From positions 1 to 31,419 of the IMG/VR virus record IMGVR_UViG_3300009788_000236: a stretch of DNA of 31,419 nucleotides, one strand, 5' to 3'. A model generated the notes under the pieces. It made no database searches. It was not told where the DNA came from and saw nothing but the letters and a program-made list of their open reading frames with translations. Shown here in pieces: positions 1-6,407 of this stretch; the stretch's first letter is position 1; every line of letters begins with the position of its first letter. Source of the stretch: a virus. A program made the position numbers and the translations under genes.

Positions 1-77
1 TACCCTGCCGTTGTCGGATACCCTGCCGTTGTCGGATACCCTGCCGTTGTCGGATACCCTGCCGTTGTCGGATACCC
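1..77. repeat. Four perfect 18-bp tandem repeats, coding
   Basis: The unit TACCCTGCCGTTGTCGGA occurs at 1-18, 19-36, 37-54 and 55-72 without a mismatch, then five bases of a fifth copy (73-77). On the minus strand it is in frame and encodes VSDNGR-type repeats. Because the unit is a multiple of three, copy-number change would alter protein length without a frameshift. The array continues beyond the window edge, so its total length is unknown. Confidence 0.95.
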
Positions 78-231
78 AGCAATCACCATCATGACTAAGG
101 TTTTTTTCTGCCTCGATCCATCCGCCGATATCACCAACTGAAATGCAACCAAATGCATTAACACAAATAATCTGCTTTAATTTGCGGCCAAACTCAACTT
201 TTTCTTTTCCTGTGAATTCATATTTTTTCAT
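1..231 (-). CDS. Phage protein with VSDNGR tandem repeats (3' end cut by window edge)
   Basis: This is an open frame of 77 codons from ATG 231 to the window edge, with no stop seen. The N-terminal part (residues 1-51) contains the pattern GGWIEAEKNLS followed by HDGDCWV. That pattern is known from phage proteins that continue into short turn-rich repeats, and here SDNGRV repeats follow every six residues. Such repeats usually build a beta-helix or beta-solenoid; this is inference from the pattern, and the molecular role is unknown. ATG 231 has an AGAG ribosome site 8 nt upstream. An in-frame ATG at 237 is too close to that site. The gene lies downstream of an FNR-like-box promoter at 262-302. 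Confidence 0.75.
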   Translation of the reverse strand, partial: MKKYEFTGKEKVEFGRKLKQIICVNAFGCISVGDIGGWIEAEKNLSHDGDCWVSDNGRVSDNGRVSDNGRVSDNGRV

Positions 232-261
232 AATCATTACTCTACTTGTGTGTGTACCTAC

Positions 262-302
262 AATATAGTCGCTATTAAAAATAAAACATTGATGCAGATC
301 AA
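262..302 (-). promoter_or_regulatory. FNR-like-box promoter 1
   Basis: Read on the minus strand, TTGATCTGCATCAA (302-289) is followed by 21 bp ending in C and then TATATT (267-262). The box is a perfect TTGAT-N4-ATCAA match. It faces the partial gene starting at 231. No -35 hexamer lies at the usual 17 bp, so the box probably substitutes for it. Confidence 0.75.
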
Positions 303-352
303 CTTATCATGTTATATCCTAAGTTATCGGCAATAAGCCTTTATTAATTCGA

Positions 353-925
353 TCATGATTCCACTTGGCCTATCGAAATAGAGCCGGGAGCCTGATCACC
401 AAATACATCCCAACCAGGCGCAGCACTACGGGCGAACATTTCAAGTTTAATCATTCCATCTTGATACCTTGCGTCTATCTGCTCACGAAATAGGTCTGGT
501 TTTTTTGAGTGGACGCCCGGATAAACCTCGTCAGTACCCACATACTGGTTGCGCTTGCCTTTCTGTTTGCTGCACATACTACCCTTAACGAATAGTAATA
601 TAAATTCACAGTCGGACATTCCCCATGGCCCGCAAGCTGCGTGTGGTTTTCCGCTGGCTTTCTTTTTGTTCCACACCTTGTCGACGCGAATAAACCTAAA
701 CCCCCACGCGCCACTAACAATCATTGCCTCTTCCATAAATGCGCCAGTTACCCACATATGAAGCACGCAGTTCTCGCCGGCAACTGAATTAACATCCATT
801 TTACACAAATCTCTAATCGTCATAGCGCTATAGTCCAACTTGCCAAACCGGCCAGATCGCGGCCCTTTACTACCATACTTCCAAGGTGGATCGGCATAAA
901 TAACGTCATATTTTTTATTGGTCAT
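353..925 (-). CDS. MT-A70 family DNA adenine-N6 methyltransferase
   Basis: The 190-residue product opens with a Rossmann-type segment and the catalytic DPPW motif at residues 12-15, the signature of MT-A70 family adenine methyltransferases. It is expected to methylate adenine N6 in DNA using S-adenosylmethionine. Phages use such solitary enzymes against host restriction or to mark their own DNA. The target sequence cannot be read from the protein. ATG 925 is preferred over GTG 928 because it lies 6 nt after AAGGA and overlaps the upstream stop in TGATG, which suggests translational coupling to the 57-residue gene before it. Confidence 0.88.
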   Translation of the reverse strand: MTNKKYDVIYADPPWKYGSKGPRSGRFGKLDYSAMTIRDLCKMDVNSVAGENCVLHMWVTGAFMEEAMIVSGAWGFRFIRVDKVWNKKKASGKPHAACGPWGMSDCEFILLFVKGSMCSKQKGKRNQYVGTDEVYPGVHSKKPDLFREQIDARYQDGMIKLEMFARSAAPGWDVFGDQAPGSISIGQVES

Positions 926-1098
926 CACATATCCTTATTATTTGGTAACGAAACGCTGTACCCTAGCCTGGTCAGCGTAACTTCAAGAATATTAGCCATG
1001 CGAACTAAATCAGCAATAGAAATTTCTTTATCGTCAAACATGACCTGTAGAAAATTATCAAACGGCGGCTTCTGCTCTTTAATTTTAAATCGTTCCAT
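925..1098 (-). CDS. Small protein (57 aa) coupled to the methyltransferase
   Basis: This short frame runs from ATG 1098 (AAGGG 6 nt upstream) to TGA 927-925, overlapping the methyltransferase start by one base. The product begins MERFKIKEQKPPFDNFLQVM and contains a stretch around residues 27-45 (ISIADLVRMANILEVTLTRL) that looks like a short helix-turn-helix or helical hairpin. It matches no family I can name. It is the first gene of a two-gene unit under the box promoter at 1124-1164. Its coupling suggests a role accessory to the methyltransferase or a regulatory one, which is inference. Confidence 0.7.
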   Translation of the reverse strand: MERFKIKEQKPPFDNFLQVMFDDKEISIADLVRMANILEVTLTRLGYSVSLPNNKDM

Positions 1099-1123
1099 TA
1101 TTTACCCTTAGTTGCATTGCTTA

Positions 1124-1164
1124 ACTATAGCCCATCTATTTAAAATTGCTTTGACCTAGATCAA
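1124..1164 (-). promoter_or_regulatory. FNR-like-box promoter 2
   Basis: Minus-strand reading gives TTGATCTAGGTCAA (1164-1151), 21 bp ending in C, then TATAGT (1129-1124). The right half-site has one mismatch (GTCAA). It drives the small gene at 1098 and the MT-A70 methyltransferase. Confidence 0.75.
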
Positions 1165-1176
1165 GTTTTAGGCATA

Positions 1177-1202
1177 AAAAAAGAGCAATTAAGCCCTTTT
1201 TT
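1177..1202 (-). terminator. Rho-independent terminator after the HTH gene
   Basis: An A-run (1176-1182), GAGC, a six-base loop (AATTAA), GCCC and a T-run (1197-1202) form a roughly 10-bp stem with one A/C mismatch. It is close to symmetrical and may act in both directions. On the minus strand it follows the stop of the HTH gene at 1215 and isolates it from the next promoter. Confidence 0.65.
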
Positions 1203-1214
1203 ATCAGAAGAGTG

Positions 1215-1454
1215 TTACTTCTTCTTTTTCTTTGTGACCTTTGCTTTAGATACCTTAGCGGCAAGGTCTGCTGGTGGGTTTTTAATTTCGCCGCTTTCTA
1301 TTCGGCCTATTGTTCCGTCATCCCTACCTGTTGCAGTTCCAATCTGCTTAAGTGTAGATCCCTTTTTAACTTGTTTACGGATGGCTTTTCTTGCTTTTGC
1401 GCCGGTGTTCTTTCCGGCTACTCCCTTTTTTGGTTTGCTCGCCTTCTTTGCCAT
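1215..1454 (-). CDS. Lysine-rich helix-turn-helix protein
   Basis: The 79-residue product has a very basic N-terminal third (KKASKPKKG and further K/R), a central helix-turn-helix-like segment (TLKQIGTATGRDDGTIGRIE, residues about 34-53) and a lysine-only C-terminal tail. The layout suggests a DNA-binding protein, either a small regulator or a histone-like coating protein. The HTH core is shorter than a full XRE domain. ATG 1454 is chosen because GAGGA lies 6 nt upstream; the longer frame from 1487 starts inside the promoter. It has its own weak promoter and a terminator, so it looks monocistronic. Confidence 0.75.
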   Translation of the reverse strand: MAKKASKPKKGVAGKNTGAKARKAIRKQVKKGSTLKQIGTATGRDDGTIGRIESGEIKNPPADLAAKVSKAKVTKKKKK

Positions 1455-1486
1455 GACATTTCCTCGGTTAGTTACTTGGCGCATCA

Positions 1487-1515
1487 ATTATAACACGAAC
1501 AACAAATAAACCTAA
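1487..1515 (-). promoter_or_regulatory. Possible sigma70 promoter for the HTH gene
   Basis: On the minus strand a perfect TATAAT (1492-1487) is preceded at 17 bp by a poor -35 (TTAGGT, 1515-1510). It overlaps the stop codon of the PAPS-reductase-like gene. No FNR-like box is present. Confidence 0.45.
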
Positions 1516-2558
1516 AAATCAGTTGCGTTGTAATCTGTGTCAATAAAAAAATCCTCTTGATATGGTTCGCAACTCTCACCACATCCAGATGTTGAGTCAT
1601 TACGTGATTTAATCATCATGCGCAATGTTATGGCATCTAATTCTTTTGATTGATTAAATAAATCTATGGTGGTTCTTTTCCCTCTAAAAAACTCTTGTCT
1701 TTTTGGATTCACATTCTTATATTTCCTCTCCATGTCACGCATAAAATCAAACCGCTCTGGAGACTCTATTGCAATCAACCACAATTTTTTATCTGACTTT
1801 TTCCAGCAAGTCTTGCAATTACCCTCATGATCTTCAAGCTCAAGCCTGAAATCTTGATCTTCCCAAAATGAATTAACATCCTGTTTGTCGTATTGAACAA
1901 AATCGCACAACGGGTAAATAATATTGTTTTTATGATTCTTTAATGAGTCAATCTTCCTGTTAAATATATCTCTTTCTTTTTGTGTTTTGAAATTATTATT
2001 TATATACAATAGAATCTTTTCAGCGCGCTGTAATTTTGAAAGTCTGCTTATTTTATCAAGCATCCTCCATTCATCTGGATCAATACCTATCAAATTTAAT
2101 GTATCGCGTTTGATTTTTGATAGAATTCTATTTGGCTCATCTGCGCGCATACCTATCGCTATTTTATAATTCTGTGCGCCAGTTGATTTTATATAATCAT
2201 TTATTGGTAAGTTTTTTAGTCTGCTGCTGCAATGCGGTGATGTTCTATTGGGGATGCCCTCCTTTTTAATTAATTCTTCAAATGGCTCCCCTCTCCTTGA
2301 TGCACTTTCAAAATCAACAATTTTATGCCTAACACCCTTACCCTTAATTGGACTTACAACGGCCTCGATCCACACGACATTCAACTTAAATAACTTATCG
2401 CACTTCTCAATAAATTCAAGTGTTTCTTCATTTTCTTGGCCTGTGTTTGCAAATATATAGGTTATGTCATAATCATCAAATCCACTACATTGCAATATAC
2501 CGCACATAGAAGCCGATGTTTCCCCACCAGAAAAGCTTACAAATAGTTTATTCTTCAT
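1512..2558 (-). CDS. PAPS-reductase-like PP-loop ATPase domain protein
   Basis: This 348-residue protein has the PP-loop SGGETS at residues 10-15, typical of the adenine-nucleotide alpha-hydrolase family that includes PAPS/APS reductases and DndC. Further conserved features are HCSSRLK (109-115), GMRADE (136-141), a YPL segment near 215 and a CKTC pair at 248-251, with CGESC at 326-330. The cysteines suggest a metal or Fe-S site or sulfur transfer. Phages often carry such proteins without other sulfate-assimilation genes, so a role in nucleic-acid modification is more likely than assimilation; this is inference. GAGAGGG lies 6 nt before ATG 2558. The gene follows the replication genes and is probably cotranscribed with them. 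Confidence 0.8.
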   Translation of the reverse strand: MKNKLFVSFSGGETSASMCGILQCSGFDDYDITYIFANTGQENEETLEFIEKCDKLFKLNVVWIEAVVSPIKGKGVRHKIVDFESASRRGEPFEELIKKEGIPNRTSPHCSSRLKNLPINDYIKSTGAQNYKIAIGMRADEPNRILSKIKRDTLNLIGIDPDEWRMLDKISRLSKLQRAEKILLYINNNFKTQKERDIFNRKIDSLKNHKNNIIYPLCDFVQYDKQDVNSFWEDQDFRLELEDHEGNCKTCWKKSDKKLWLIAIESPERFDFMRDMERKYKNVNPKRQEFFRGKRTTIDLFNQSKELDAITLRMMIKSRNDSTSGCGESCEPYQEDFFIDTDYNATDF

Positions 2559-2614
2559 AATTTACCCTCTCCATTAAAAGCTATACATTAAACCCTAGTG
2601 CTCATGAGTCATCG

Positions 2615-3307
2615 TTAAGCTTTGCCGCGCAGTTTGTTTTTAATGTCTTTGATCATGTCCATTTTCCGCTGCTTGCTATCTGCCTTTTGCTGCTCAGACA
2701 TGCCAGCCTTGACGGTTTCTGGCGTTGGTAATTGGTGATCATCAAATGAGGGTTCAGGCTCGACATAGCCAGAGTTTATAAGGCTTTGGTACTGATCATT
2801 AAAATACTTATCTGCCTGATTCGATTCCATCCTCCTAAATGCAAACCAGTCGATCTTTTTACACAAATCAACAATAAGTGGTCGCTTAGATACTGTTTTT
2901 TGACCAAGCCCATTATTACTAAAATACCGATCGGAGTCTTGATATTCAAAGCAGTCTCGCATGGCCTTATGCGCATCGGGGTAGCCAAAATCTTCTGGTG
3001 ATGGCTTGCACCATGAAATAAATTTACCGGGTGATGGTAGAAAGTCTGATTCGTGCTTACGAGCCTTGGCAAATCCAAACTTGATTTGGGCCAGAGTATT
3101 AATGCCACTCTCGTTAAATGCTTTCGTCCATTCCATCTTTGCAGCATTCAAGGTTTTATCTGTTTTCCAGTTATATTTCCAAGCTGGGAATATTAAGGAT
3201 AGTTGATCAAATACTTTATTGATTATATTTTTAGCGAAGTCATCAATAATAATTTCATCAGGTTTGTAGTTTTGCAGTGTCTTGCCAATTTCAGCTAAGT
3301 CTCTCAT
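2615..3307 (-). CDS. Lambda P-type replication protein (DnaB helicase loader)
   Basis: The 230-residue product matches the lambda P family: the segments FPAWKYNW, EWTKAFNESGI, QIKFGFAKAR and FLPSPGKFISWC align with FPASL, QWVLAFRENGI, QVNAGMRVAR and FLPSPGQFVAWC of lambda P. It should bring host DnaB to the phage origin. The length is close to lambda P (233 aa). ATG 3307 has AAGGA 7 nt upstream and sits two bases after the upstream stop. A longer frame from ATG 3394 also has a ribosome site but would overlap the upstream gene by 86 nt. It follows the DUF1376 gene, the usual initiator/loader order. Confidence 0.85.
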   Translation of the reverse strand: MRDLAEIGKTLQNYKPDEIIIDDFAKNIINKVFDQLSLIFPAWKYNWKTDKTLNAAKMEWTKAFNESGINTLAQIKFGFAKARKHESDFLPSPGKFISWCKPSPEDFGYPDAHKAMRDCFEYQDSDRYFSNNGLGQKTVSKRPLIVDLCKKIDWFAFRRMESNQADKYFNDQYQSLINSGYVEPEPSFDDHQLPTPETVKAGMSEQQKADSKQRKMDMIKDIKNKLRGKA

Positions 3308-3308
3308 G

Positions 3309-4085
3309 TTAAAATCCTTGGTCTTGTAAGTGCCAATCACTGTTGGCTGATTTTTGCAAAATATCTTGGTCGTTTGACTTGGTGTTGTTTTCATAGGTGC
3401 CCTCTACTATTTTAAGCCAGTTAGCAGGCTTTAATATCCAATCTATATTGCACTGCCAACTTGAAGATCTACCCATTAAGAAATCCGAATCATTTATGTA
3501 ACTGAAAAACTTACTCCACTCTCCTGGTGAATCGAACTTCTCAACAATCCAGATATGCTTAATGCGCTTTTTTCTAGACTCGTTCAATTTAGAAATTTTT
3601 GGTAACTCTGGTAAAGATCCATGGAATGCATCAACGATTAGTTGATAAGGTATTTTATTGGTTAATGGTTCTTGGTTATTGGTTATTGGTTTATGGTTAT
3701 CTTTCAATCCGGTTTCTTCTGGGTTAGCTAAATTAACCGACTGGGTTATTTCTGGGTTATCTTTGGGTTTTGAAGGTCTACCACCTAATTTCCCGTTAGC
3801 CCTTGCCGTACCAGCCTTTGATTTATATTTTTGTATTTCAATGGAGGCGCGATCATTTATCCATCCGTCATCAGTTTCCTGCCAGAATTCATTGAGTACA
3901 GTTCTCACTTCCTCCTGGAATTCACTCATGCCTATTGATTTTGCTATCCTAGCAAGCTCACATGAAAGCGGTTTTTCTGTCTCATAATAAAGGTCTAACA
4001 TTCGCCTGAATGCTAAATCTTCCATTAGTGACATTCGCATGGTCGCAAACGAGTAGTCTTTAATATTGAATTGATAGTAATGCAC
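3309..4085 (-). CDS. DUF1376 (YdaU-like) replication protein
   Basis: The N-terminus HYYQFNIKDYSFAT followed by MEDLAFRRMLDLYYETEKPL (about residues 2-39) is the signature of the DUF1376/YdaU family, found in prophages at the position of lambda O. A lysine/glycine-rich linker (KLGGRPSKPKDNPE) leads to a low-complexity stretch (KPITNNQEPLTN) and a C-terminal domain of about 110 residues. The expected role is origin recognition with the downstream P-type loader. The start codon is GTG 4085, supported because the family signature begins directly after it and GAGG lies upstream. The low-complexity stretch is encoded by iteron-like DNA. Confidence 0.82.
   Translation of the reverse strand: MHYYQFNIKDYSFATMRMSLMEDLAFRRMLDLYYETEKPLSCELARIAKSIGMSEFQEEVRTVLNEFWQETDDGWINDRASIEIQKYKSKAGTARANGKLGGRPSKPKDNPEITQSVNLANPEETGLKDNHKPITNNQEPLTNKIPYQLIVDAFHGSLPELPKISKLNESRKKRIKHIWIVEKFDSPGEWSKFFSYINDSDFLMGRSSSWQCNIDWILKPANWLKIVEGTYENNTKSNDQDILQKSANSDWHLQDQGF
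3659..3771. other. Candidate replication origin: iteron-like repeats inside the DUF1376 gene
   Basis: Plus-strand DNA at 3659-3701 consists of closely spaced GGTTA/TGGTT units (GGTTATTGGTTATTGGTT and variants). A second group at 3721-3771 repeats GGGTTA units (GGGTTATTTC, GGGTTATCTT, GGGTTTT). In lambda the origin is a set of iterons inside the O gene. The same location, repeat character and flanking AT-rich DNA suggest the origin here. Confidence 0.5.
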
Positions 4086-4117
4086 TGTTACAATACCTCA
4101 TTAGTTAAGTTAATCAG

Positions 4118-4141
4118 CGGCCTTTGCAGGGGCCGTTTTTT
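4118..4141 (+). terminator. Hairpin with T-run (terminator-like)
   Basis: CGGCC (4118-4122), an 8-base loop and GGCCG (4131-4135) are followed by six T (4136-4141). The polarity is for plus-strand RNA, although both neighbouring genes are on the minus strand. It would block antisense transcripts running out of the replication genes. On the minus strand it lies just after the RHH gene but lacks a downstream U-run. Confidence 0.5.
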
Positions 4142-4274
4142 ATTTCCCTTCCAACACTTCGCTAAGTATCTTATTAGCTACCCAAGAAACAGACCGATCA
4201 TCTTGCTTGGCCTTTTTCTCTAATAGTTCAATTACCCGTTTTGATAAATTCAAGCTTCGAATTGATTTACTCAT
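4140..4274 (-). CDS. Ribbon-helix-helix (Arc/CopG-type) DNA-binding protein, 44 aa
   Basis: ATG 4274 (AAGGAG upstream) to TAA 4140-4142 encodes 44 residues beginning MSKSIRSLNLSKRVIELLEK. A short beta strand (SIRSLNL), a helix (SKRVIELLEKKAKQ) and a second helix after DRSVSW fit the ribbon-helix-helix fold of Arc/CopG repressors. It is the first gene behind a sigma70 promoter facing left and sits beside the divergent rightward box promoter. That is the classic place for a repressor of the early control region; targets are inferred, not shown. Confidence 0.78.
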   Translation of the reverse strand: MSKSIRSLNLSKRVIELLEKKAKQDDRSVSWVANKILSEVLEGK

Positions 4275-4303
4275 TTTTGTTCTCCTTTATTTAAGCTTAT
4301 CTA

Positions 4304-4332
4304 ATCTTAACAACTTATGTTAATATAGTCAA
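4304..4332 (-). promoter_or_regulatory. Leftward sigma70 promoter for RHH and replication genes
   Basis: On the minus strand TTGACT (4332-4327), 17 bp, TAAGAT (4309-4304), about 30 bp before the RHH start. It is the only promoter seen upstream of RHH, DUF1376, P and the PP-loop gene. Unlike the nine box promoters it has a proper -35. Confidence 0.65.
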
Positions 4333-4366
4333 CACCGATAAAGTAAATCAAAAACATTAACAAAAC

Positions 4367-4407
4367 ATGATCCAGATCAAAGTTAATTCCAGATAACCCG
4401 CTAAACT
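4367..4407 (+). promoter_or_regulatory. FNR-like-box promoter 3
   Basis: ATGATCCAGATCAA (4367-4380; one mismatch in the left half), 21 bp ending in C, TAAACT (4402-4407). Its spacer is nearly the same as that of promoter 4, suggesting duplication. It is divergent from the sigma70 promoter at 4304-4332 and drives 4439-5050. Confidence 0.72.
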
Positions 4408-4438
4408 AAGTGTAATTAAATAAACGGAGCAAGATAAA

Positions 4439-5050
4439 ATGAAATTAACAGATTTTATAAAAAAGGTAGCATACATTGGTGATAGTAAAATGGCTAATGG
4501 CAGTCCAACTTATTACAGTAAGTTTGATGACAGCTATATGACACTTGTCGGCATGGAAGATAATTTAAAATTCCTTGCCGATAGAGAAATTACTCAAGAG
4601 TTAACGCATGGCGTAGGCTTTAGCCCTAAAGACAATAAGTGGTACGGTTGGAGTTATAGAGTTATTTTTGGCTTTACAATCGGATCTGAGTGCAAGAAAG
4701 GTGATTGTGCTTATGTAGCATCAACCCCAGAAGAGCTTATAGAAGATCGTTATAATTTCTTTGTTGATATTAGTGAAGATTGCGCCCAGCAACATAAAGA
4801 CGAATGCCAAATTTTAGAGGATAGAAGCGGCATAAGAATACTGACCACCCCAATTAAAATGGCAATAGCAAAAGGCATTGATGACATTGTTGATGTGATG
4901 GAGGGTGAAAAAAATTGTGCTGACTTACCAGAGGAAACTCTATTTAAAGATGATTTCCACACCGTTAAATGTGGTCGTGGTGAGTGGGTAGCTAAAACTT
5001 TATCTGATGCCAAATTAATGGCAATTGATTTTAATGAAGGTGTTAGTTAG
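4439..5050 (+). CDS. Early phage protein of unknown function (203 aa)
   Basis: The product begins MKLTDFIKKVAYIGDSKM and is acidic. It contains KWYGWSYRVIFGFTIGSECKKGDC (about residues 66-90, split here by aromatic and cysteine residues) and a lysine-poor C-terminus ending in a segment (GRGEWVAKTLSDAKLMAIDF) typical of small early phage proteins. No catalytic motif is visible and I cannot assign a family. CGGAG lies 8-9 nt before ATG. It is the first rightward early gene under box promoter 3. Confidence 0.8.
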   Translation: MKLTDFIKKVAYIGDSKMANGSPTYYSKFDDSYMTLVGMEDNLKFLADREITQELTHGVGFSPKDNKWYGWSYRVIFGFTIGSECKKGDCAYVASTPEELIEDRYNFFVDISEDCAQQHKDECQILEDRSGIRILTTPIKMAIAKGIDDIVDVMEGEKNCADLPEETLFKDDFHTVKCGRGEWVAKTLSDAKLMAIDFNEGVS

Positions 5051-5109
5051 GAAAATAAAATCACCGCAAAAAAACTATAGTTAAATGACTACATTAAAAG
5101 GAAATGATT

Positions 5110-5370
5110 ATGAACGAATTGGACTTAATGAAAGAAATTGCCACCGCAAGCAATCAAGGAGATCAACAAAAATTATCAAAGATAATAATTGATAATGATT
5201 TCGAGGGAAAGAACATGGCAGTAACTATTGCCATTAGCGGTTTCAATCTAACCGAAGAAAATGTGCATAAAAATATTGAAGCAGCAAAGAAGCTGGCTAA
5301 TCTAGACGAACCTAGCGAGTTTAGGGAGTCAATGAGGCACTCAATATTAAACGAGATGCTAAAAACTTGA
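5110..5370 (+). CDS. Unknown small protein (86 aa)
   Basis: The predicted product is helical and charged (MNELDLMKEIATASNQGDQ...), without cysteines or membrane segments. ATG 5110 is preferred to ATG 5104 because AAGGA is 7 nt away from the former and overlaps the latter. The stop TGA (5368-5370) lies inside the next FNR-like box. No function can be assigned. Confidence 0.7.
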   Translation: MNELDLMKEIATASNQGDQQKLSKIIIDNDFEGKNMAVTIAISGFNLTEENVHKNIEAAKKLANLDEPSEFRESMRHSILNEMLKT

Positions 5371-5407
5371 TCCACATCAAAGTTAAATTCAGATAACCCG
5401 CTAAACT
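5367..5407 (+). promoter_or_regulatory. FNR-like-box promoter 4
   Basis: TTGATCCACATCAA (5367-5380), 21 bp ending in C, TAAACT (5402-5407). The box overlaps the stop codon of the previous gene. It drives 5435-5695. Confidence 0.75.
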
Positions 5408-5434
5408 AAGTGTATTAATAATTGGAGAGTAATT

Positions 5435-5695
5435 ATGCAAAATTATATCGGCCCACAATGCTTTGGTGGCGTACCAGTTACTATCACACCATCGGTTAAG
5501 TGTGAGAAGAAAGTCAAGAGAACATGGCGGGAAAGATTGTTTAGTTTTCCTTTGCTCAAGAAATATAAAATTGAATATGAATTCAAAGAAACAATCGAAG
5601 ATGGACAAGTTCTGAGGACTGATAAGGGTCTATTCATGAATGAAACTACTTGGCATAAATACAGACTAGAATTAACACAGAGAAGCTTGACTTAG
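5435..5695 (+). CDS. Small early phage protein with basic WRERLF segment (86 aa)
   Basis: The product contains KKVKRTWRERLFSFPLLKKY (about residues 26-45) followed by a C-terminal part with GLFMNETTWHKYRLEL. The basic tryptophan segment followed by a residue stretch marking a mature start (VLRTDKGLFMNETTW) recurs in small proteins of many phages whose function is unknown. GGAGAG lies 5 nt before ATG. The stop TAG lies within FNR-like box 5. Confidence 0.75.
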   Translation: MQNYIGPQCFGGVPVTITPSVKCEKKVKRTWRERLFSFPLLKKYKIEYEFKETIEDGQVLRTDKGLFMNETTWHKYRLELTQRSLT

Positions 5696-5727
5696 ATCAA
5701 AGTTAATCCCGAATAATAGTCTATGCT
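5687..5727 (+). promoter_or_regulatory. FNR-like-box promoter 5
   Basis: TTGACTTAGATCAA (5687-5700; one mismatch in the left half), 21 bp ending in C, TATGCT (5722-5727). It overlaps the end of the preceding gene and drives the genes at 5755-6608. Confidence 0.74.
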
Positions 5728-5761
5728 TAAATAAATACAACGGAGATGAATAAAATGAGCA
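5728..5761 (+). repeat. Translation-leader cassette, copy 1
   Basis: A 34-bp stretch holding the CGGAG ribosome site, ATGAATAAA and ATGAGCA start region. It recurs with one extra A at 5922-5956. It marks a duplicated gene leader rather than a protein-level duplication. Confidence 0.8.
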
Positions 5762-5928
5762 ACCAAATAATTAAAGGCGATGTAGTAGCGACTACATTTG
5801 ATAGTGACTTACTGCTTGTTGACCACGTTATTGAAAATGAATTATGGATCAAGGTTGACGGTTCAGATGCATTGTTTGTTATGCATGTTAATGACGTTAA
5901 AAAAATGTATCGCCAAGTAACTAAATAA
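5755..5928 (+). CDS. Unknown small protein (57 aa)
   Basis: The product (MSNQIIKGDVVATTFDSDLL...) looks like a small beta-rich protein and ends in VNDVKKMYRQVTK. No family is recognised. ATG 5755 is chosen because GGAG lies 9 nt upstream, whereas ATG 5746 directly abuts it. Its leader is shared almost exactly with the following gene. Confidence 0.68.
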   Translation: MSNQIIKGDVVATTFDSDLLLVDHVIENELWIKVDGSDALFVMHVNDVKKMYRQVTK

Positions 5929-5956
5929 ATACAAACGGAGATGAATAAAATGAGCA
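5922..5956 (+). repeat. Translation-leader cassette, copy 2
   Basis: Second copy of the 5728-5761 leader, different by a single inserted A. The two downstream proteins are unrelated after the first residues. Confidence 0.8.
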
Positions 5957-6156
5957 GTTTAAGATGCAGAATCGGATGGCATGATTGGAACGAATATGGC
6001 GAAGCGGTAAAGGGATATGCAAACAATGCCCAGTTTAAATCTTGCAAACGATGCAACAAGATCACATACACAACCAGTTATGCTGATCAAGCCAAGCCGC
6101 AGGAAGTGAATAGAACTACCAAGCAAGGCACCGAAATAAATCAAATAGAGGAATAG
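5950..6156 (+). CDS. DUF1660-like small zinc-binding phage protein (68 aa)
   Basis: The arrangement C-x3-GWHDW near the N-terminus followed by KSCKRCNK (about residues 31-38) resembles DUF1660 prophage proteins, in which a Cys, a His and a CxxC are thought to bind zinc. The cellular role is unknown. The start is placed at ATG 5950 by the same reasoning as for the previous gene. Confidence 0.68.
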   Translation: MSSLRCRIGWHDWNEYGEAVKGYANNAQFKSCKRCNKITYTTSYADQAKPQEVNRTTKQGTEINQIEE

Positions 6157-6158
6157 TT

Positions 6159-6383
6159 ATGTTAACCGAGAAAGAAAACATTAAATACCAACTTGAAACA
6201 CTGGCATCTTATGAGCCAAGTGACTTAGACCACCCTGAATTTGAAGTTGCTTATGAGGATGGTAATGGCAACGAAGGATTTGCAACAGTGTGTTGTGTTG
6301 ATTTGGCTGAAAGTACAATACATCTAATCAATCAACTTGAAAAAGAAATTGATGACCTGCTGAATGTGGTTCCACCCAAATAA
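6159..6383 (+). CDS. Unknown acidic small protein (74 aa)
   Basis: A strongly acidic product with a predicted helical C-terminus (INQLEKEIDDLLNVV). GAGGA is 7 nt before ATG and overlaps the previous stop region, so it is probably in the same transcript. The acidity and size would fit a DNA mimic or protein inhibitor, but nothing specific is visible. Confidence 0.72.
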   Translation: MLTEKENIKYQLETLASYEPSDLDHPEFEVAYEDGNGNEGFATVCCVDLAESTIHLINQLEKEIDDLLNVVPPK

Positions 6384-6407
6384 ATAACAGAACAAAGGAG
6401 ATAGATT

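Noticed and set aside
1-77. Tandem repeats as a CRISPR array.
   Set aside because: Units are contiguous, without spacers, and are in frame within a coding region.
2776-3147. 123-residue open frame on the minus strand.
   Set aside because: It lies out of frame inside the lambda-P-type gene and has no ribosome site or recognisable composition.
5041-5081. TATAGT at 5076-5081 preceded by C, looking like a tenth box promoter for the gene at 5110.
   Set aside because: The 14 bp at the expected box position (5041-5054) does not match TTGAT-N4-ATCAA in either half. It may be a plain weak promoter, but support is insufficient.
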